Part shown: piece by piece, positions 7,125 through 15,158 of the stretch
Layout of the letters: the number at the start of each line of letters is the position of its first letter
How positions within the stretch are numbered: position 1 is the first letter of the stretch
Source: Pseudomonadota bacterium
GTDB lineage: Bacteria > Pseudomonadota > Alphaproteobacteria > Rhizobiales > Xanthobacteraceae
Length of the DNA stretch: 50,912 nucleotides
Direction: 5' to 3'
NCBI GenBank assembly: GCA_023386885.1
Contig: JAEWIX010000050.1
Coordinates: 1 to 50,912, forward strand
Made by a program: the position numbers and the translations under genes
Notes under the pieces: generated by a model
What the model was told of the DNA's origin: nothing
What the model saw: only the letters and a program-made list of their open reading frames with translations
Databases searched by the model: none

Positions 7125-8411
7125 ATGAATCCAGGATCGACGATCGGCCGGCTTGTTGGTGCGGCTCTGCTGTTTTTTGCGGTGTCGAGCGCTGCACGCG
7201 CCGAAGGGACATTCGACATTCCGGCAGGCGCGAAATTCTCGCAGGCGAAACTGGCGAAGATCGCCGACTTCTTCAACAACGAGATCGCGCAGGGCAAGAT
7301 TCCCGGCGCTGTGTTGCTGATCCATCAACATGGCAAACCGGTCTATACTGGTCTGTTCGGTGTCCGCGACGTGGCGACCAAGCTGCCGATGACCACCGAT
7401 ACCATTTTCCGCATTTCGTCGATGACCAAGCCGATCACCAGCGTCGCGGCGATGATGCTGATCGATGAGGGTAAGCTGAAGCTCGACGATCCGGTTTCGA
7501 AATACATTCCTTCGTTCGCCAACATGAAGGTCGGCGTCGAGAAGAAAACCGCCGACGACAAGGCGGTGCTTGAACTGGAGCCACTGAAACGGCCGATCAC
7601 CGTGCTCGACCTGCTGCGGCACACTTCGGGCATTACTTACGGTTTCTACGGCGACAGTCTGGTGCGCAAGGCTTACGCCTCCGCCAAAATCTTCGACGGC
7701 GATCCGGACAATGCCGAGTTCGCCGAACGGATCGCGGTGCTGCCGTTGCAGGAGCAGCCGGGCACGCTGTGGGATTACGGCCATTCCACGGACATTCTCG
7801 GCCGCGTGATCGAGCTGGTATCCGGAAAATCGCTGTATCAGTTCGAGAAGGCGCACCTGCTCGATCCGCTCGGCATGGTCGACACCGGATTCTATGTACG
7901 TGATCCGGCGAAACGCGATCTGGTGGCGCAGCCGATGCCGAACGACGCCGACTTCCGCGTCGGTTACAAGCTCGATCCGCTGGTGCCGCGGAAGCGCGAA
8001 GCCGGCACCGGCGGCATGATCTCGACGCCGCACGATTACGCGCGTTTCGCCCAGATGATTCTCAATGGAGGATCGTTCGACGGCAAGCAATATCTCAGCC
8101 CGAAGACGTTCAAGGAGATGACGACAGACCACGTCGGTCCCAAGTCCGGCATCGAGCGCGACTGGGCCTATTTCCCCGGCGACGGCTTCGGTTTCGGGCT
8201 CGGCTTCGCCGTCCGCACAGATCCCGGCAACGCCAAACCGCCGCCGCCAGGTTCGCTGGGCGAGTTGAAATGGGACGGTGCCAGCGGTTGTTACTTTGTC
8301 ATCGACCCGAAGCAGGATTTCTTCTTCGTGCTGATGGAACAGACGCCGACCCAGCGCCAGCGCATCCAGCGCACCGTGAAACAACTGGTTTACGAGGCGC
8401 TGGAGAAGTAA
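7125..8411 (+). CDS. Secreted serine hydrolase, class C beta-lactamase fold
   Basis: A 428-residue beta-lactamase-family (PF00144) serine hydrolase, the group including class C beta-lactamases, EstB-like esterases and D-peptidases. An N-terminal signal peptide runs to about residue 26 (hydrophobic core VGAALLFFAVSSAARA). The SxxK nucleophile motif is SMTK (S99-K102). A Tyr motif is present as DYGHSTD near 220, and GTGGMIST sits at the usual third-motif position. ATG 7125 is chosen because GGAG lies ten bases before it; upstream in-frame starts would hide the signal peptide. Substrate specificity cannot be predicted, and an esterase is as likely as a resistance enzyme. Confidence 0.85.
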   Translation: MNPGSTIGRLVGAALLFFAVSSAARAEGTFDIPAGAKFSQAKLAKIADFFNNEIAQGKIPGAVLLIHQHGKPVYTGLFGVRDVATKLPMTTDTIFRISSMTKPITSVAAMMLIDEGKLKLDDPVSKYIPSFANMKVGVEKKTADDKAVLELEPLKRPITVLDLLRHTSGITYGFYGDSLVRKAYASAKIFDGDPDNAEFAERIAVLPLQEQPGTLWDYGHSTDILGRVIELVSGKSLYQFEKAHLLDPLGMVDTGFYVRDPAKRDLVAQPMPNDADFRVGYKLDPLVPRKREAGTGGMISTPHDYARFAQMILNGGSFDGKQYLSPKTFKEMTTDHVGPKSGIERDWAYFPGDGFGFGLGFAVRTDPGNAKPPPPGSLGELKWDGASGCYFVIDPKQDFFFVLMEQTPTQRQRIQRTVKQLVYEALEK

Positions 8412-8462
8412 CGCGAGGAGCGGCTAACGCGGCGGTGCTCCAGACCATTTATTCTGGGTTTC

Positions 8463-8493
8463 CGTCACGTCCGGGACAAGCCCGGCCATGACG
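8463..8493. repeat. Palindromic intergenic repeat, CGTCA...TGACG type
   Basis: CGTCACGTCCGGG and CCCGGCCATGACG form an inverted pair (11 of 13 positions) with a five-base loop, between the convergent hydrolase and DUF1801 genes. It resembles the hairpin at 50884-50912 and may serve as a bidirectional terminator. Confidence 0.55.
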
Positions 8494-8523
8494 AGGAAAG
8501 AGTGCTGGCTTTTTTAGTACCCG

Positions 8524-8922
8524 CTACTTCTTCTTGCCCTTTGCGGCATTCAACGCCACCGCCGCGCGGATCAGGGCCTTCAACGCTTTCTCGTCGATCT
8601 TGTCGCCTTCGTGAAAATCGATGGCGCGGCGCGTGTTGCCGTCGAGACTGGAGTTGAACAACTTCGCCGGATCGTCGAGCGATGCGCCTTTGGCGAAGGT
8701 CATCTTCACCGCGGCCTTGTAGGTCTCGCCGGTGCAGATGATGCCGTCGTGCTCCCACACCGGCACGCCCCGCCATTTCCATTCCTCAACGACATCGGGA
8801 TCGGCTTGCTTGATGACCGCGCGGATGCGCTGGAGCATCTGGCCGCGCCAGTCACCTAATTCCTTGATCCGCATATCGATCAGTTGCGACGGCGATTTTG
8901 TCTGCGATCCGCTTGTTGCCAT
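8524..8922 (-). CDS. DUF1801 domain protein
   Basis: A 132-residue protein of the DUF1801 family (PF08818, YdhG-like fold). Family marks are the N-terminal helix LGDWRGQMLQRIRAVI, then EEWKWRGVPVWEHDGIICTGETYKAAVKMTFAKGA, and FNSSLDGNTRRAIDF. It ends in a Lys-rich tail (KGKKK). Function is unproven. ATG 8922 has only a modest ribosome site (GAGA). It is the last gene of a three-gene minus-strand operon with an ArsR regulator and an SRPBCC protein, an arrangement common in soil alphaproteobacteria. The gap to the SRPBCC gene is 72 bp. Confidence 0.85.
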   Translation of the reverse strand: MATSGSQTKSPSQLIDMRIKELGDWRGQMLQRIRAVIKQADPDVVEEWKWRGVPVWEHDGIICTGETYKAAVKMTFAKGASLDDPAKLFNSSLDGNTRRAIDFHEGDKIDEKALKALIRAAVALNAAKGKKK

Positions 8923-8994
8923 GCGTGTCTCATATCTGGTCGGTAGAGTTGGAAGGGGCGGCACCGTCGGGCGACGGATGCCGCCTCCCGAACC

Positions 8995-9405
8995 TCAATC
9001 CGGCCGTGCCAAGACCTGCTCGAGATTGGCGAAGAATTTTGGCCAGCCATATTTCGCGCCCTGATAGGCCTGTTGCTGATCCGGCCGGAAGCCGATCTGC
9101 TCCATGCGAAGATGCGTGCCGGACGAGGTCGGCGTCAACGTCCAGGTCACGACGGTCTCGATGCCGAGCGCGTCCCATCGGTACGACAGCGATTTGTTCG
9201 GCTCGATCGCCGTCACCTGACAGTCGACCGTGCCCCATTCCGCCCCCAGTGTGAAGCGATGATCCACAGCCGGCTTGAAGTCGGTCTTCATCAGCCACTC
9301 GTCGATCAAATGCGGTTGCGTCAGCGCGCGCCAGACCTTCTCCGGCGGATGCGGCATGTCGCGTTCGACGACGACGGCGAGTGTTTCGGCTGCGAGCGTG
9401 TTCAT
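8995..9405 (-). CDS. SRPBCC/AHSA1-family protein
   Basis: A 136-residue START/SRPBCC-fold protein of the AHSA1 type (PF08327). The landmarks are VVVERDMPHPPEKVWRALT at the N-terminus, a central strand pair (LSYRWDA, TVVTWTLTP), and the C-terminal helix KFFANLEQVL. Such proteins hold a hydrophobic cavity; the ligand here is unknown. Its ATG (9403-9405) overlaps the ArsR stop by four bases (ATGA), so the two are translationally coupled. Confidence 0.88.
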   Translation of the reverse strand: MNTLAAETLAVVVERDMPHPPEKVWRALTQPHLIDEWLMKTDFKPAVDHRFTLGAEWGTVDCQVTAIEPNKSLSYRWDALGIETVVTWTLTPTSSGTHLRMEQIGFRPDQQQAYQGAKYGWPKFFANLEQVLARPD

Positions 9406-9728
9406 TGGTCCATCCTTTTCAGTACGTCTTCGAGTTTGTCGAACCGGCTGTTCCAGAAGCCGGTCATCTGGCTGGTCCAGTCGACCAGCGGTGCGAGCGC
9501 GCGAACCTGCGCGCTGTAGTGGGTCTGGCGGCCTTCGTGGCGGTCACGCACCAGCCCGGCCTGCTTGAGCACGCCGAGGTGTTTCGAGACGGCGGGCTGC
9601 GAGATGCCGGCGCGCGCGGTGAGAGCGCCGACCGTCAACTCGCCGTCGCGGCACAGCCGCTCGAAGATCGCGCGGCGGCTGGGATCGGCGAGAGACCTGA
9701 ACAACTGGTCAGGGGTGGTTGGGTTCAT
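9402..9728 (-). CDS. ArsR-family winged-helix repressor
   Basis: A 108-residue ArsR/SmtB-type regulator. The helix-turn-helix is ELTVGALTARAGISQPAVSKHL (about residues 30-51), followed by the wing GLVRDRHEGRQTHYS. No cysteine metal-binding motif is present in the recognition helix, so the signal is probably not a metal of the ArsR Cys type; in arsR-SRPBCC operons the ligand is generally unknown. I choose ATG 9728 rather than 9761 because the upstream ATG lies inside the -10 box of the only good promoter. The first of three genes; probably autoregulated through the palindrome at 9734-9775. Confidence 0.9.
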   Translation of the reverse strand: MNPTTPDQLFRSLADPSRRAIFERLCRDGELTVGALTARAGISQPAVSKHLGVLKQAGLVRDRHEGRQTHYSAQVRALAPLVDWTSQMTGFWNSRFDKLEDVLKRMDQ

Positions 9729-9733
9729 GATGT

Positions 9734-9775
9734 ATAACTCGTTGGCTATGGGTTTATTCATAACCGATGAGTTAT
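9734..9775 (-). promoter_or_regulatory. Inverted-repeat operator for the ArsR regulator
   Basis: ATAACTCGTTGG (9734-9745) and CCGATGAGTTAT (9764-9775) are inverted copies matching at 10 of 12 positions. The upstream arm falls in the promoter spacer and the other near the transcription start, a standard geometry for autorepression. Confidence 0.6.
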
Positions 9776-9786
9776 GTATAAGTCAA
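9757..9786 (-). promoter_or_regulatory. Sigma-70-type promoter of the arsR-SRPBCC-DUF1801 operon
   Basis: On the minus strand TTGACT (9786-9781) is followed by an 18-base spacer and TATGAA (9762-9757). The inferred transcript would start about 22 bases before the ArsR ATG at 9728. Confidence 0.6.
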
Positions 9787-9818
9787 GCGGCAAAAAGCCG
9801 GGAAGGGGACGCGCGGAG

Positions 9819-10886
9819 TCAGGCGCCGCGCAGTATCTCGCGCACCAGGCCGACGGTGTCGTCGATCATTGCGGCCGTGACGTCGAGATGCGTGCAGGCC
9901 CGGATGCGGCCATCCATCATCGCGAGCAGCACGCCACGTTCGCGTAGCGCCGTGACGAGTTTGTCGCTTGGGATACCGGCACCGCTCGACTCGAAAAACA
10001 CCAGATTGGTTTGCGGCTCCTGCACGCTCACTCCGGCGATCTGCGACAGGCCGCGTGCCAGCGCCTTTGCATTTGCATGATCGTCGGCGAGGCGATTGAC
10101 GTGATGGTCAAGCGCATGAATGCAGGCCGCCGCGCAGACGCCGGCCTGCCGCATCGCGCCGCCGAGCCGTTGTTTCCAGCGCCACACCTGATCGATGAAG
10201 TCGCGCGATCCAGCCATCGCCGCACCGATCGGCGCGCCAAGACCCTTGCTGAAATCGATCCATGCCGAGTCCCAGCCCGCCGCCATCTCGCGTGCGGAAA
10301 TGCCGGTGGCGACGCAAGCGTTCATCAGCCGCGCGCCGTCCATGTGGGTGGCGATGTCGTGTTGCTTGGCGAGCGCGGCGATGCCGGCCAGTGTCTCGGG
10401 CGGCCAGATGGTGCCGCCGCCGATATTGGCGGTCTGCTCGGCGCTGATGAGCGTTTGCGGCGGCTGATAGCGCGTCGGCGGGCGCAGCGCGGCGCGCAAG
10501 GTATCGAGCGTGAACTGTCCGTCCTTCCCGTCAAGCGGCATGATCTGGAGGCCGCCGAGCGCGGCATGGGCTCCGCCTTCGCGCGCAATCAGATGCGCAG
10601 TGCGCTCCGCGAGAATTTCATCGCCGGGGCGGCAGTGCGCCAGGGTAGCCGCGACGTTGCACATGGTGCCCGACGGCATGAACACCGCCGCCTCCTTGCC
10701 GAGCAGATCGGCGACGCGTTCGCACAGCAGGTTGACGGTGGGATCGTCGCCGATCTGTTCGTCGCCGACTTCGGCGCGCTCCATGGCCTCGCGCATCGCA
10801 TGTGTCGGACGCGTCTGCGTATCCGACAGCAGATTGATCCGGATCGGCGGTTGCTTCGGATCGGTGGGAGAGGGGGCGTAGGGCAT
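9819..10886 (-). CDS. ltaE: Low-specificity L-threonine aldolase-type PLP enzyme
   Basis: A 355-residue fold-type I PLP enzyme of the threonine aldolase/beta-eliminating lyase family (PF01212). It cleaves L-threonine or allo-threonine to glycine and acetaldehyde in characterised members. Visible features are SDTQTRPTHAMREAM, GDEQIGDDPTVN, the PSGTMCN loop, THMDGARLMN with the PLP-contacting Asp-Arg, and WIDFSKGLGAP containing the Schiff-base lysine (K214). ATG 10886 is preferred to a GTG two codons upstream. It is followed on the minus strand by the ArsR promoter region. Family assignment is firm; exact substrate is inferred. Confidence 0.88.
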   Translation of the reverse strand: MPYAPSPTDPKQPPIRINLLSDTQTRPTHAMREAMERAEVGDEQIGDDPTVNLLCERVADLLGKEAAVFMPSGTMCNVAATLAHCRPGDEILAERTAHLIAREGGAHAALGGLQIMPLDGKDGQFTLDTLRAALRPPTRYQPPQTLISAEQTANIGGGTIWPPETLAGIAALAKQHDIATHMDGARLMNACVATGISAREMAAGWDSAWIDFSKGLGAPIGAAMAGSRDFIDQVWRWKQRLGGAMRQAGVCAAACIHALDHHVNRLADDHANAKALARGLSQIAGVSVQEPQTNLVFFESSGAGIPSDKLVTALRERGVLLAMMDGRIRACTHLDVTAAMIDDTVGLVREILRGA

Positions 10887-10930
10887 ATCCACTCACGATC
10901 GAGATTGTTTGAACGACATCATAGGCAAAC

Positions 10931-10956
10931 AAAAAGGCCCCGGCAAAACCGGGGCC
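10931..10956 (-). terminator. Rho-independent terminator of rpsD
   Basis: A perfect 8-bp stem, GGCCCCGG (10936-10943) with CCGGGGCC (10949-10956), has a five-base loop. On the minus strand it is followed by TTTTTGTTTG. It sits 27 bases after the rpsD stop. Confidence 0.9.
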
Positions 10957-10982
10957 TTCGTATTGCGATAGTCGCGCGGAAA

Positions 10983-11600
10983 TTAGCGCGAATAGAATTC
11001 GACGATCAGATGCGGCTCCATCTGCACCGCGAACGGCACGTCGGCCAGTTGCGGAATGCGGATGAAGGTGGCGGTCTGCTTGTTGTGGTCGGCTTCGATG
11101 AAGTCCGGTACGTCACGCTCGCCGAGTTGGTTGGCTTCGAGCACGATGGCGAGCTGCTTGGAGGCGTCCTTGACCTCGACGACGTCGCCCGGCTTCAGCT
11201 TGTAGCTGGAGATGTTGACGCGCTTGCCGTTCACCTTGACGTGGCCGTGGTTGATGAACTGACGCGCGGCGAACATCGTCGAGACGAACTTGGAGCGATA
11301 GACGACGGTGTCGAGACGGCGCTCGAGCAGGCCGATCAGGTTCTCGCCCGAGTCACCCTTCATGCGGGTCGCCTCGACGTAAATGGCGTAGAACTGACGC
11401 TCGGAAATGTTGGCGTAGTAGCCCTTCAGCTTCTGCTTGGCGCGGAGCTGGGTGCCGAAGTCGGAGAGCTTGCCCTTGCGGCGCTGGCCGTGCTGGCCGG
11501 GACCGTATTCACGCTTGTTGACCGGGCTCTTCGGGCGGCCCCAGATGTTCTGGCCCATGCGGCGGTCGATTTTGTACTTGGCTTCTGCACGCTTTGTCAT
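10983..11600 (-). CDS. rpsD: 30S ribosomal protein S4
   Basis: A 205-residue primary 16S rRNA-binding protein of the small subunit. The S4 N-terminal domain has the alphaproteobacterial form MTKRAEAKYKIDRRMG, and the S4 RNA-binding domain follows with LERRLDTVVYRSKF, FINHGHVKVNGKRVN and the YKLKPGDVVEV loop. It ends in LIVEFYSR. ATG 11600 follows AGAGGACGCG. It is a stand-alone gene rather than part of a ribosomal operon. It has a strong terminator and a long, structured leader (about 200 bases, see separate entry), which raises the question of autoregulation by S4. Confidence 0.97.
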   Translation of the reverse strand: MTKRAEAKYKIDRRMGQNIWGRPKSPVNKREYGPGQHGQRRKGKLSDFGTQLRAKQKLKGYYANISERQFYAIYVEATRMKGDSGENLIGLLERRLDTVVYRSKFVSTMFAARQFINHGHVKVNGKRVNISSYKLKPGDVVEVKDASKQLAIVLEANQLGERDVPDFIEADHNKQTATFIRIPQLADVPFAVQMEPHLIVEFYSR

Positions 11601-11644
11601 CGCGTCCTCTATGAGTTGGTGGTTGAGGAAACGCGCCCTCCTGT

Positions 11645-11742
11645 GCAACAGGGCAAGGCCCCGGTGCCGACAGGTCCGTCCTTAAAGCTTAAGGGGAGGA
11701 CCACGGGTCGCGAAACGCAACGCGGGCCGAAAACGGCCCGCG
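11645..11742 (-). promoter_or_regulatory. Structured leader region of rpsD with three hairpins
   Basis: Reading on the minus strand, a 9-bp stem with an AAAA-complement loop (arms 11734-11742 and 11721-11729) comes first. Then an imperfect long hairpin spans 11702-11673 with a TTAAGC-type apex. A CCTGT/ACAGG hairpin inside GCC...GGC follows around 11660-11635. The first could instead terminate the upstream cupin gene, although no T-run follows it. A ligand-binding role is not shown. Confidence 0.4.
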
Positions 11743-11820
11743 AGCAAGCGGTTTCTAGGGGGATCGCGCCGGAATGTCAAATCCCGCCGGGGCAGCTTCG
11801 TGGCTCGATTCCGGCCCGGA

Positions 11821-12225
11821 TCACTTCGCCGGCGAGGCTAGCGGCTTGGTCTTGTCGACGACGTAAACCCCCAGCACTTTCAAGTGCTTGCCCTCATGGA
11901 CCTTGGCGTCGTGAACGACGCCGGCCGGAATCTGGTAGGAATCCCCGGCCTTGAGTTTCAGCGGCGGTTTGCCGTCGACCAGCAGTTCGGTTTCGCCTTC
12001 CAGCACGTAGCCGGTTTCGATTCCGGGATGGGTGTGGCGTCCGGCCGAGCCGCCGCCGGGGATTTCGGCGATGCCAGTCACGGTGACGTAGCCATCCGGA
12101 AACTCGACCTTCTGCAACGGCGTGCGCTTGATGCCGCCCTGTTGCGCGACGGCGGCTCCCGCCAGCGCGAACGACATGACACCCAGCCCAAGACACGATC
12201 CAAGTACGATCTTCTTGATCATCAT
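11821..12225 (-). CDS. Secreted small cupin-domain protein
   Basis: A 134-residue protein with an N-terminal signal peptide (MMIKK, then a hydrophobic core, cleavage likely after AVA near residue 27) and one cupin-2 barrel. The metal-site motifs are GRHTHPGIETGYVLEGETEL (two His plus Glu) and the second-motif His in IPAGVVHDAKVH. It is therefore a probable periplasmic metal-binding cupin; the substrate is unknown. ATG 12225 follows an excellent GGGAGGAACA; the longer open frame upstream is not coding. It lies between murI and rpsD on the same strand, but the leader hairpins suggest separate regulation. Confidence 0.85.
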   Translation of the reverse strand: MMIKKIVLGSCLGLGVMSFALAGAAVAQQGGIKRTPLQKVEFPDGYVTVTGIAEIPGGGSAGRHTHPGIETGYVLEGETELLVDGKPPLKLKAGDSYQIPAGVVHDAKVHEGKHLKVLGVYVVDKTKPLASPAK

Positions 12226-12293
12226 TGTTCCTCCCAATGGAGTGCTCACGCTAGCAGCGCGCCATGAATGGGAGAAGTCCATCGATAGTTGCG

Positions 12294-13082
12294 TTAAGCC
12301 GCGACCTCGTCGGCGAAGGAATGCACCAGCGCTTCCGCCGCCAAATGCCGTCGCCCCGACGTGAAGATCAGGCGTGGGTCGCCCGCGGGCGGCAGGTCGG
12401 GGCTGTCGGGGCCGAGCAGGGTGGCGACGCGGCGGGCGATCGCCGGCGCCGGATCGATCCACTCCACCGGCCAGGGCGCCAGCCGCGCCAGCCGGTCCAG
12501 CAACAGCGGGTAGTGGGTGCAGGCCAGCACCACGGTGTCGGTGCGGGCTTCGCCATCGACAAAACAGGGTGCGATCTCGTCGGCGATGTCGGCGTCGGTA
12601 ATGCTCTCGCCGTTCAGCACGGCCTCGGTCAGCGACGCGAGGCGGGGCGAGCCGACCAGCGTGACCTCGCAGTCGTGGGCGAAATCGCGGATCAGCGCGC
12701 GGGTGTATTCGCGCTGCACGGTGCCCTTGGTGCCGAGCACCGAGACATGCCGGGTTTTCGAGCGCTCACAGGCCGGCTTGATCGCCGGCACGGTGCCGAC
12801 GAACGGCACGCTGTAGGCGGCGCGCAGATGGCTCAGCACCAGCGTCGAAGCGGTGTTGCAGGCGATCACCACGAGGTCGGGCGCATGCGTGTCGATCAGG
12901 TCGCCCATCAATGGCACCACGCGGGCGATCAATTCGGCCTCGGTATGTTGGCCGTAGGGGAAATAGGCGTCATCGGCGACGTAGACGTTCCGCGCGTCAG
13001 GGCGGGTCCGCACGATCTCTCGCAGCACGGTGAGGCCGCCGAGACCGGAATCGAACACGAGAATGGTGGGACGCTGAGACAC
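12294..13082 (-). CDS. murI: Glutamate racemase
   Basis: A 262-residue cofactor-independent racemase that makes D-glutamate for peptidoglycan. Motifs are VFDSGLGGLTVL (residues 9-20), the first catalytic cysteine in VVIACNTAST (C75), and the second in VVLACTHYPLL (C188). The start appears to be GTG at 13082; no ATG lies near the conserved N-terminus, and the ribosome site is weak. Length is normal for the family. It is not in a cell-wall operon: the neighbours are a cupin and, divergently, a small transporter. Confidence 0.94.
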   Translation of the reverse strand: MSQRPTILVFDSGLGGLTVLREIVRTRPDARNVYVADDAYFPYGQHTEAELIARVVPLMGDLIDTHAPDLVVIACNTASTLVLSHLRAAYSVPFVGTVPAIKPACERSKTRHVSVLGTKGTVQREYTRALIRDFAHDCEVTLVGSPRLASLTEAVLNGESITDADIADEIAPCFVDGEARTDTVVLACTHYPLLLDRLARLAPWPVEWIDPAPAIARRVATLLGPDSPDLPPAGDPRLIFTSGRRHLAAEALVHSFADEVAA

Positions 13083-13263
13083 GCCAGAACAATACCCCGA
13101 TTCCGGTTACCAGTGCGTTGTCATTGCGGCGAGGCGAGGGCGGACTCCGAAAGTTCGACTGCCACCCACGCTGAGCAGAGGAAGCCTTGCAAGGTTGCGC
13201 GGGGTTGCCTTGAATGCCGGTCCGAGTTGGCGAAACTGTATCTTCGGGTTGGGGGGACATGCC

Positions 13264-13716
13264 ATGCAAGCGTTCATCGCATTGGGGTTGGCTGCGGTCG
13301 GATTGGTGGCAGGCGCCAGTGCGCTGTTGCAGCAGGTTCTTGTCGCCAATCTGAGGACCGCGCTGGGCTCGCCCTATTGGGCGGTACTAATCAGCTACAT
13401 CGGCGGCACGCTCACCATGATCGCGGTGATGGCTGCGATCCGCGAGCCGATGATCGCTGCGGGAGCTATCGCCCGAAGCTCTTATCTGACGTGGGCCGCC
13501 GGCGTATTCGGCGTGATCTATATCGTTCTCACCATCCTGCTGATTCCGCGGCTCGGCGCGGCGACGGTACTTGCGCTGCTGATCGCCGGCCAATTGCTGT
13601 CGGCGATCGCTTTTGATCATTTCGGATTGTTCGGGCTGGAACGCCATCCGATCGATCTCGGCCGCATGGCGGGCGCGGCGTTGCTGATCGGCGGCGTGCT
13701 CCTGATCCGGAACTAG
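13264..13716 (+). CDS. YdcZ/DUF606-type small DMT-superfamily transporter
   Basis: A 150-residue membrane protein with five hydrophobic segments and the YdcZ/DUF606 (PF04657) pattern. Family features are ALLQQVLVANLRTALGSPYWAVLISYIGG at residues ~20-48, LLIPRLGAATVLALLIAGQL, and AFDHFGLFGLERHPI with GAALLIGGVLLIR at the C-terminus. Members are half-size relatives of drug/metabolite transporters; the substrate is unknown. ATG 13264 follows TTGGGGGGACATGCC. The longer open frame upstream lacks family similarity. It ends 18 bp from the convergent purB stop. Confidence 0.82.
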   Translation: MQAFIALGLAAVGLVAGASALLQQVLVANLRTALGSPYWAVLISYIGGTLTMIAVMAAIREPMIAAGAIARSSYLTWAAGVFGVIYIVLTILLIPRLGAATVLALLIAGQLLSAIAFDHFGLFGLERHPIDLGRMAGAALLIGGVLLIRN

Positions 13717-13734
13717 CCTTCTCGGGCCCGCGGA

Positions 13735-15042
13735 TCACGCGTTGCCGAACACCCGCTTGAAGATCGTATCGACGTGCTTGAGGTGATAGCCGAGGTCGAA
13801 CTTCTCGTCGATCTCAGCGTCGCTCAGGTACTTCCGCACATCGGGATCTGCTTTCAGCAGCGTGCGGAAGTCGCCTTCGCCGCGCCATACCGGCATCGCG
13901 TTGCGCTGGACCATCTTGTAGGAATCCTCGCGGCTCGCGCCCTTCTGCGTCAGCGCGATCAGCACGCGCTGCGAGTGAACGAGGCCGCCGAGGCGGTCGA
14001 GGTTCTTCTGCATGTTAGCCGGGTAGACCAAGAGCTTCTCGATCACGCCGGCGAGGCGGTTGAGCGCAAAGTCGAGCGTCACGGTGGCGTCGGGGCCGAA
14101 CATGCGCTCGGCGGAGGAGTGCGAGATATCGCGTTCGTGCCACAGCGCGACGTTCTCCAGCGCCGGCGTCACGTAAGCGCGCACCATGCGGGCGAGGCCG
14201 GTGATGTTCTCGGTCAGCACCGGGTTGCGCTTGTGCGGCATCGCCGACGAACCCTTCTGGCCCTCGGAGAAGAATTCTTCCGCTTCCAGCACCTCGGTGC
14301 GCTGCATGTGGCGAATTTCGATCGCGAGGCGTTCCATCGACGAAGCGATCACGCCGAGCGTCGCGAAGAACATCGCGTGGCGGTCGCGCGGGATCACCTG
14401 CGTCGAGATCGGCTCGGGCGTGAGGCCCATCGCCTTGGCGACGTGCTCCTCCACGCGCGGATCAATCTGCGCGAAGGTGCCGACCGCACCGGAGATGGCG
14501 CAGGTGGCGATATCCTTGCGCGCGGCGATCAGGCGTTCCTTGGCGCGCGAGAATTCGGCATAGGCGTAAGCCATCTTGAGGCCGAAGGTGACGGGCTCGG
14601 CATGGATGCCGTGCGAGCGGCCGATGGTCGGCGTCATCTTGTGCTCGAACGCACGCGCCTTGAGCGCGGCCAGCACCTTGTCGAGATCCTTGAGCAGGAT
14701 GTCGGCGGCGCGGCTGAGCTGCACGTTGAGGCAGGTATCGAGCACGTCGGACGAGGTCATGCCCTGATGTACGAAGCGCGCTTCGGGGCCGACGATTTCG
14801 GCGAGATGCGTCAGGAAGGCGATGACGTCGTGCTTGGTCTCGCGCTCGATCTCGTCGATGCGCGCGACGTCGAAGACGGCATCCTTGGCCTTGGCCCAGA
14901 TCGTCCTGGCGGCGTCCTTCGGGATCACGCCGAGTTCCGCCAGCGCGTCGGCGGCATGCGCCTCGATCTCGAACCAGATCTTGAAGCGGGTCTGCGGCTC
15001 CCAGATCGAAGCCATTTCAGGGCGGGTATAGCGCGGGATCAT
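13735..15042 (-). CDS. purB: Adenylosuccinate lyase
   Basis: A 435-residue member of the fumarase/aspartase superfamily. It acts twice in purine synthesis, on SAICAR and on adenylosuccinate. The N-terminus MIPRYTRPEMASIW is the family form. Catalytic features are VHQGMTSSDVLDT, the His in TIGRSHGIHAEP, and the signature loop GSSAMPHKRNP near residue 264. ATG 15042 is chosen; the frame remains open upstream but that part is Arg-rich and non-coding in character. The superfamily paralogue pcaB lies 18 kb away in this window and shares the PHKRNP loop. Confidence 0.96.
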   Translation of the reverse strand: MIPRYTRPEMASIWEPQTRFKIWFEIEAHAADALAELGVIPKDAARTIWAKAKDAVFDVARIDEIERETKHDVIAFLTHLAEIVGPEARFVHQGMTSSDVLDTCLNVQLSRAADILLKDLDKVLAALKARAFEHKMTPTIGRSHGIHAEPVTFGLKMAYAYAEFSRAKERLIAARKDIATCAISGAVGTFAQIDPRVEEHVAKAMGLTPEPISTQVIPRDRHAMFFATLGVIASSMERLAIEIRHMQRTEVLEAEEFFSEGQKGSSAMPHKRNPVLTENITGLARMVRAYVTPALENVALWHERDISHSSAERMFGPDATVTLDFALNRLAGVIEKLLVYPANMQKNLDRLGGLVHSQRVLIALTQKGASREDSYKMVQRNAMPVWRGEGDFRTLLKADPDVRKYLSDAEIDEKFDLGYHLKHVDTIFKRVFGNA

Positions 15043-15158
15043 CGACAACTCATCATCTTGGGGATTTTGCCCGCGCTGTAGCAGTTTGCGCCTCGTGAAG
15101 CCACCCTCGGCCGGGCATTTTTGCCCTGAAAACGCGGCGGATCGCGCGTTCCGGGCCG

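Noticed and set aside
9728..9761. Longer ArsR start at ATG 9761
   Set aside because: It lies within the -10 box of the only good promoter, so it could not be on the transcript.
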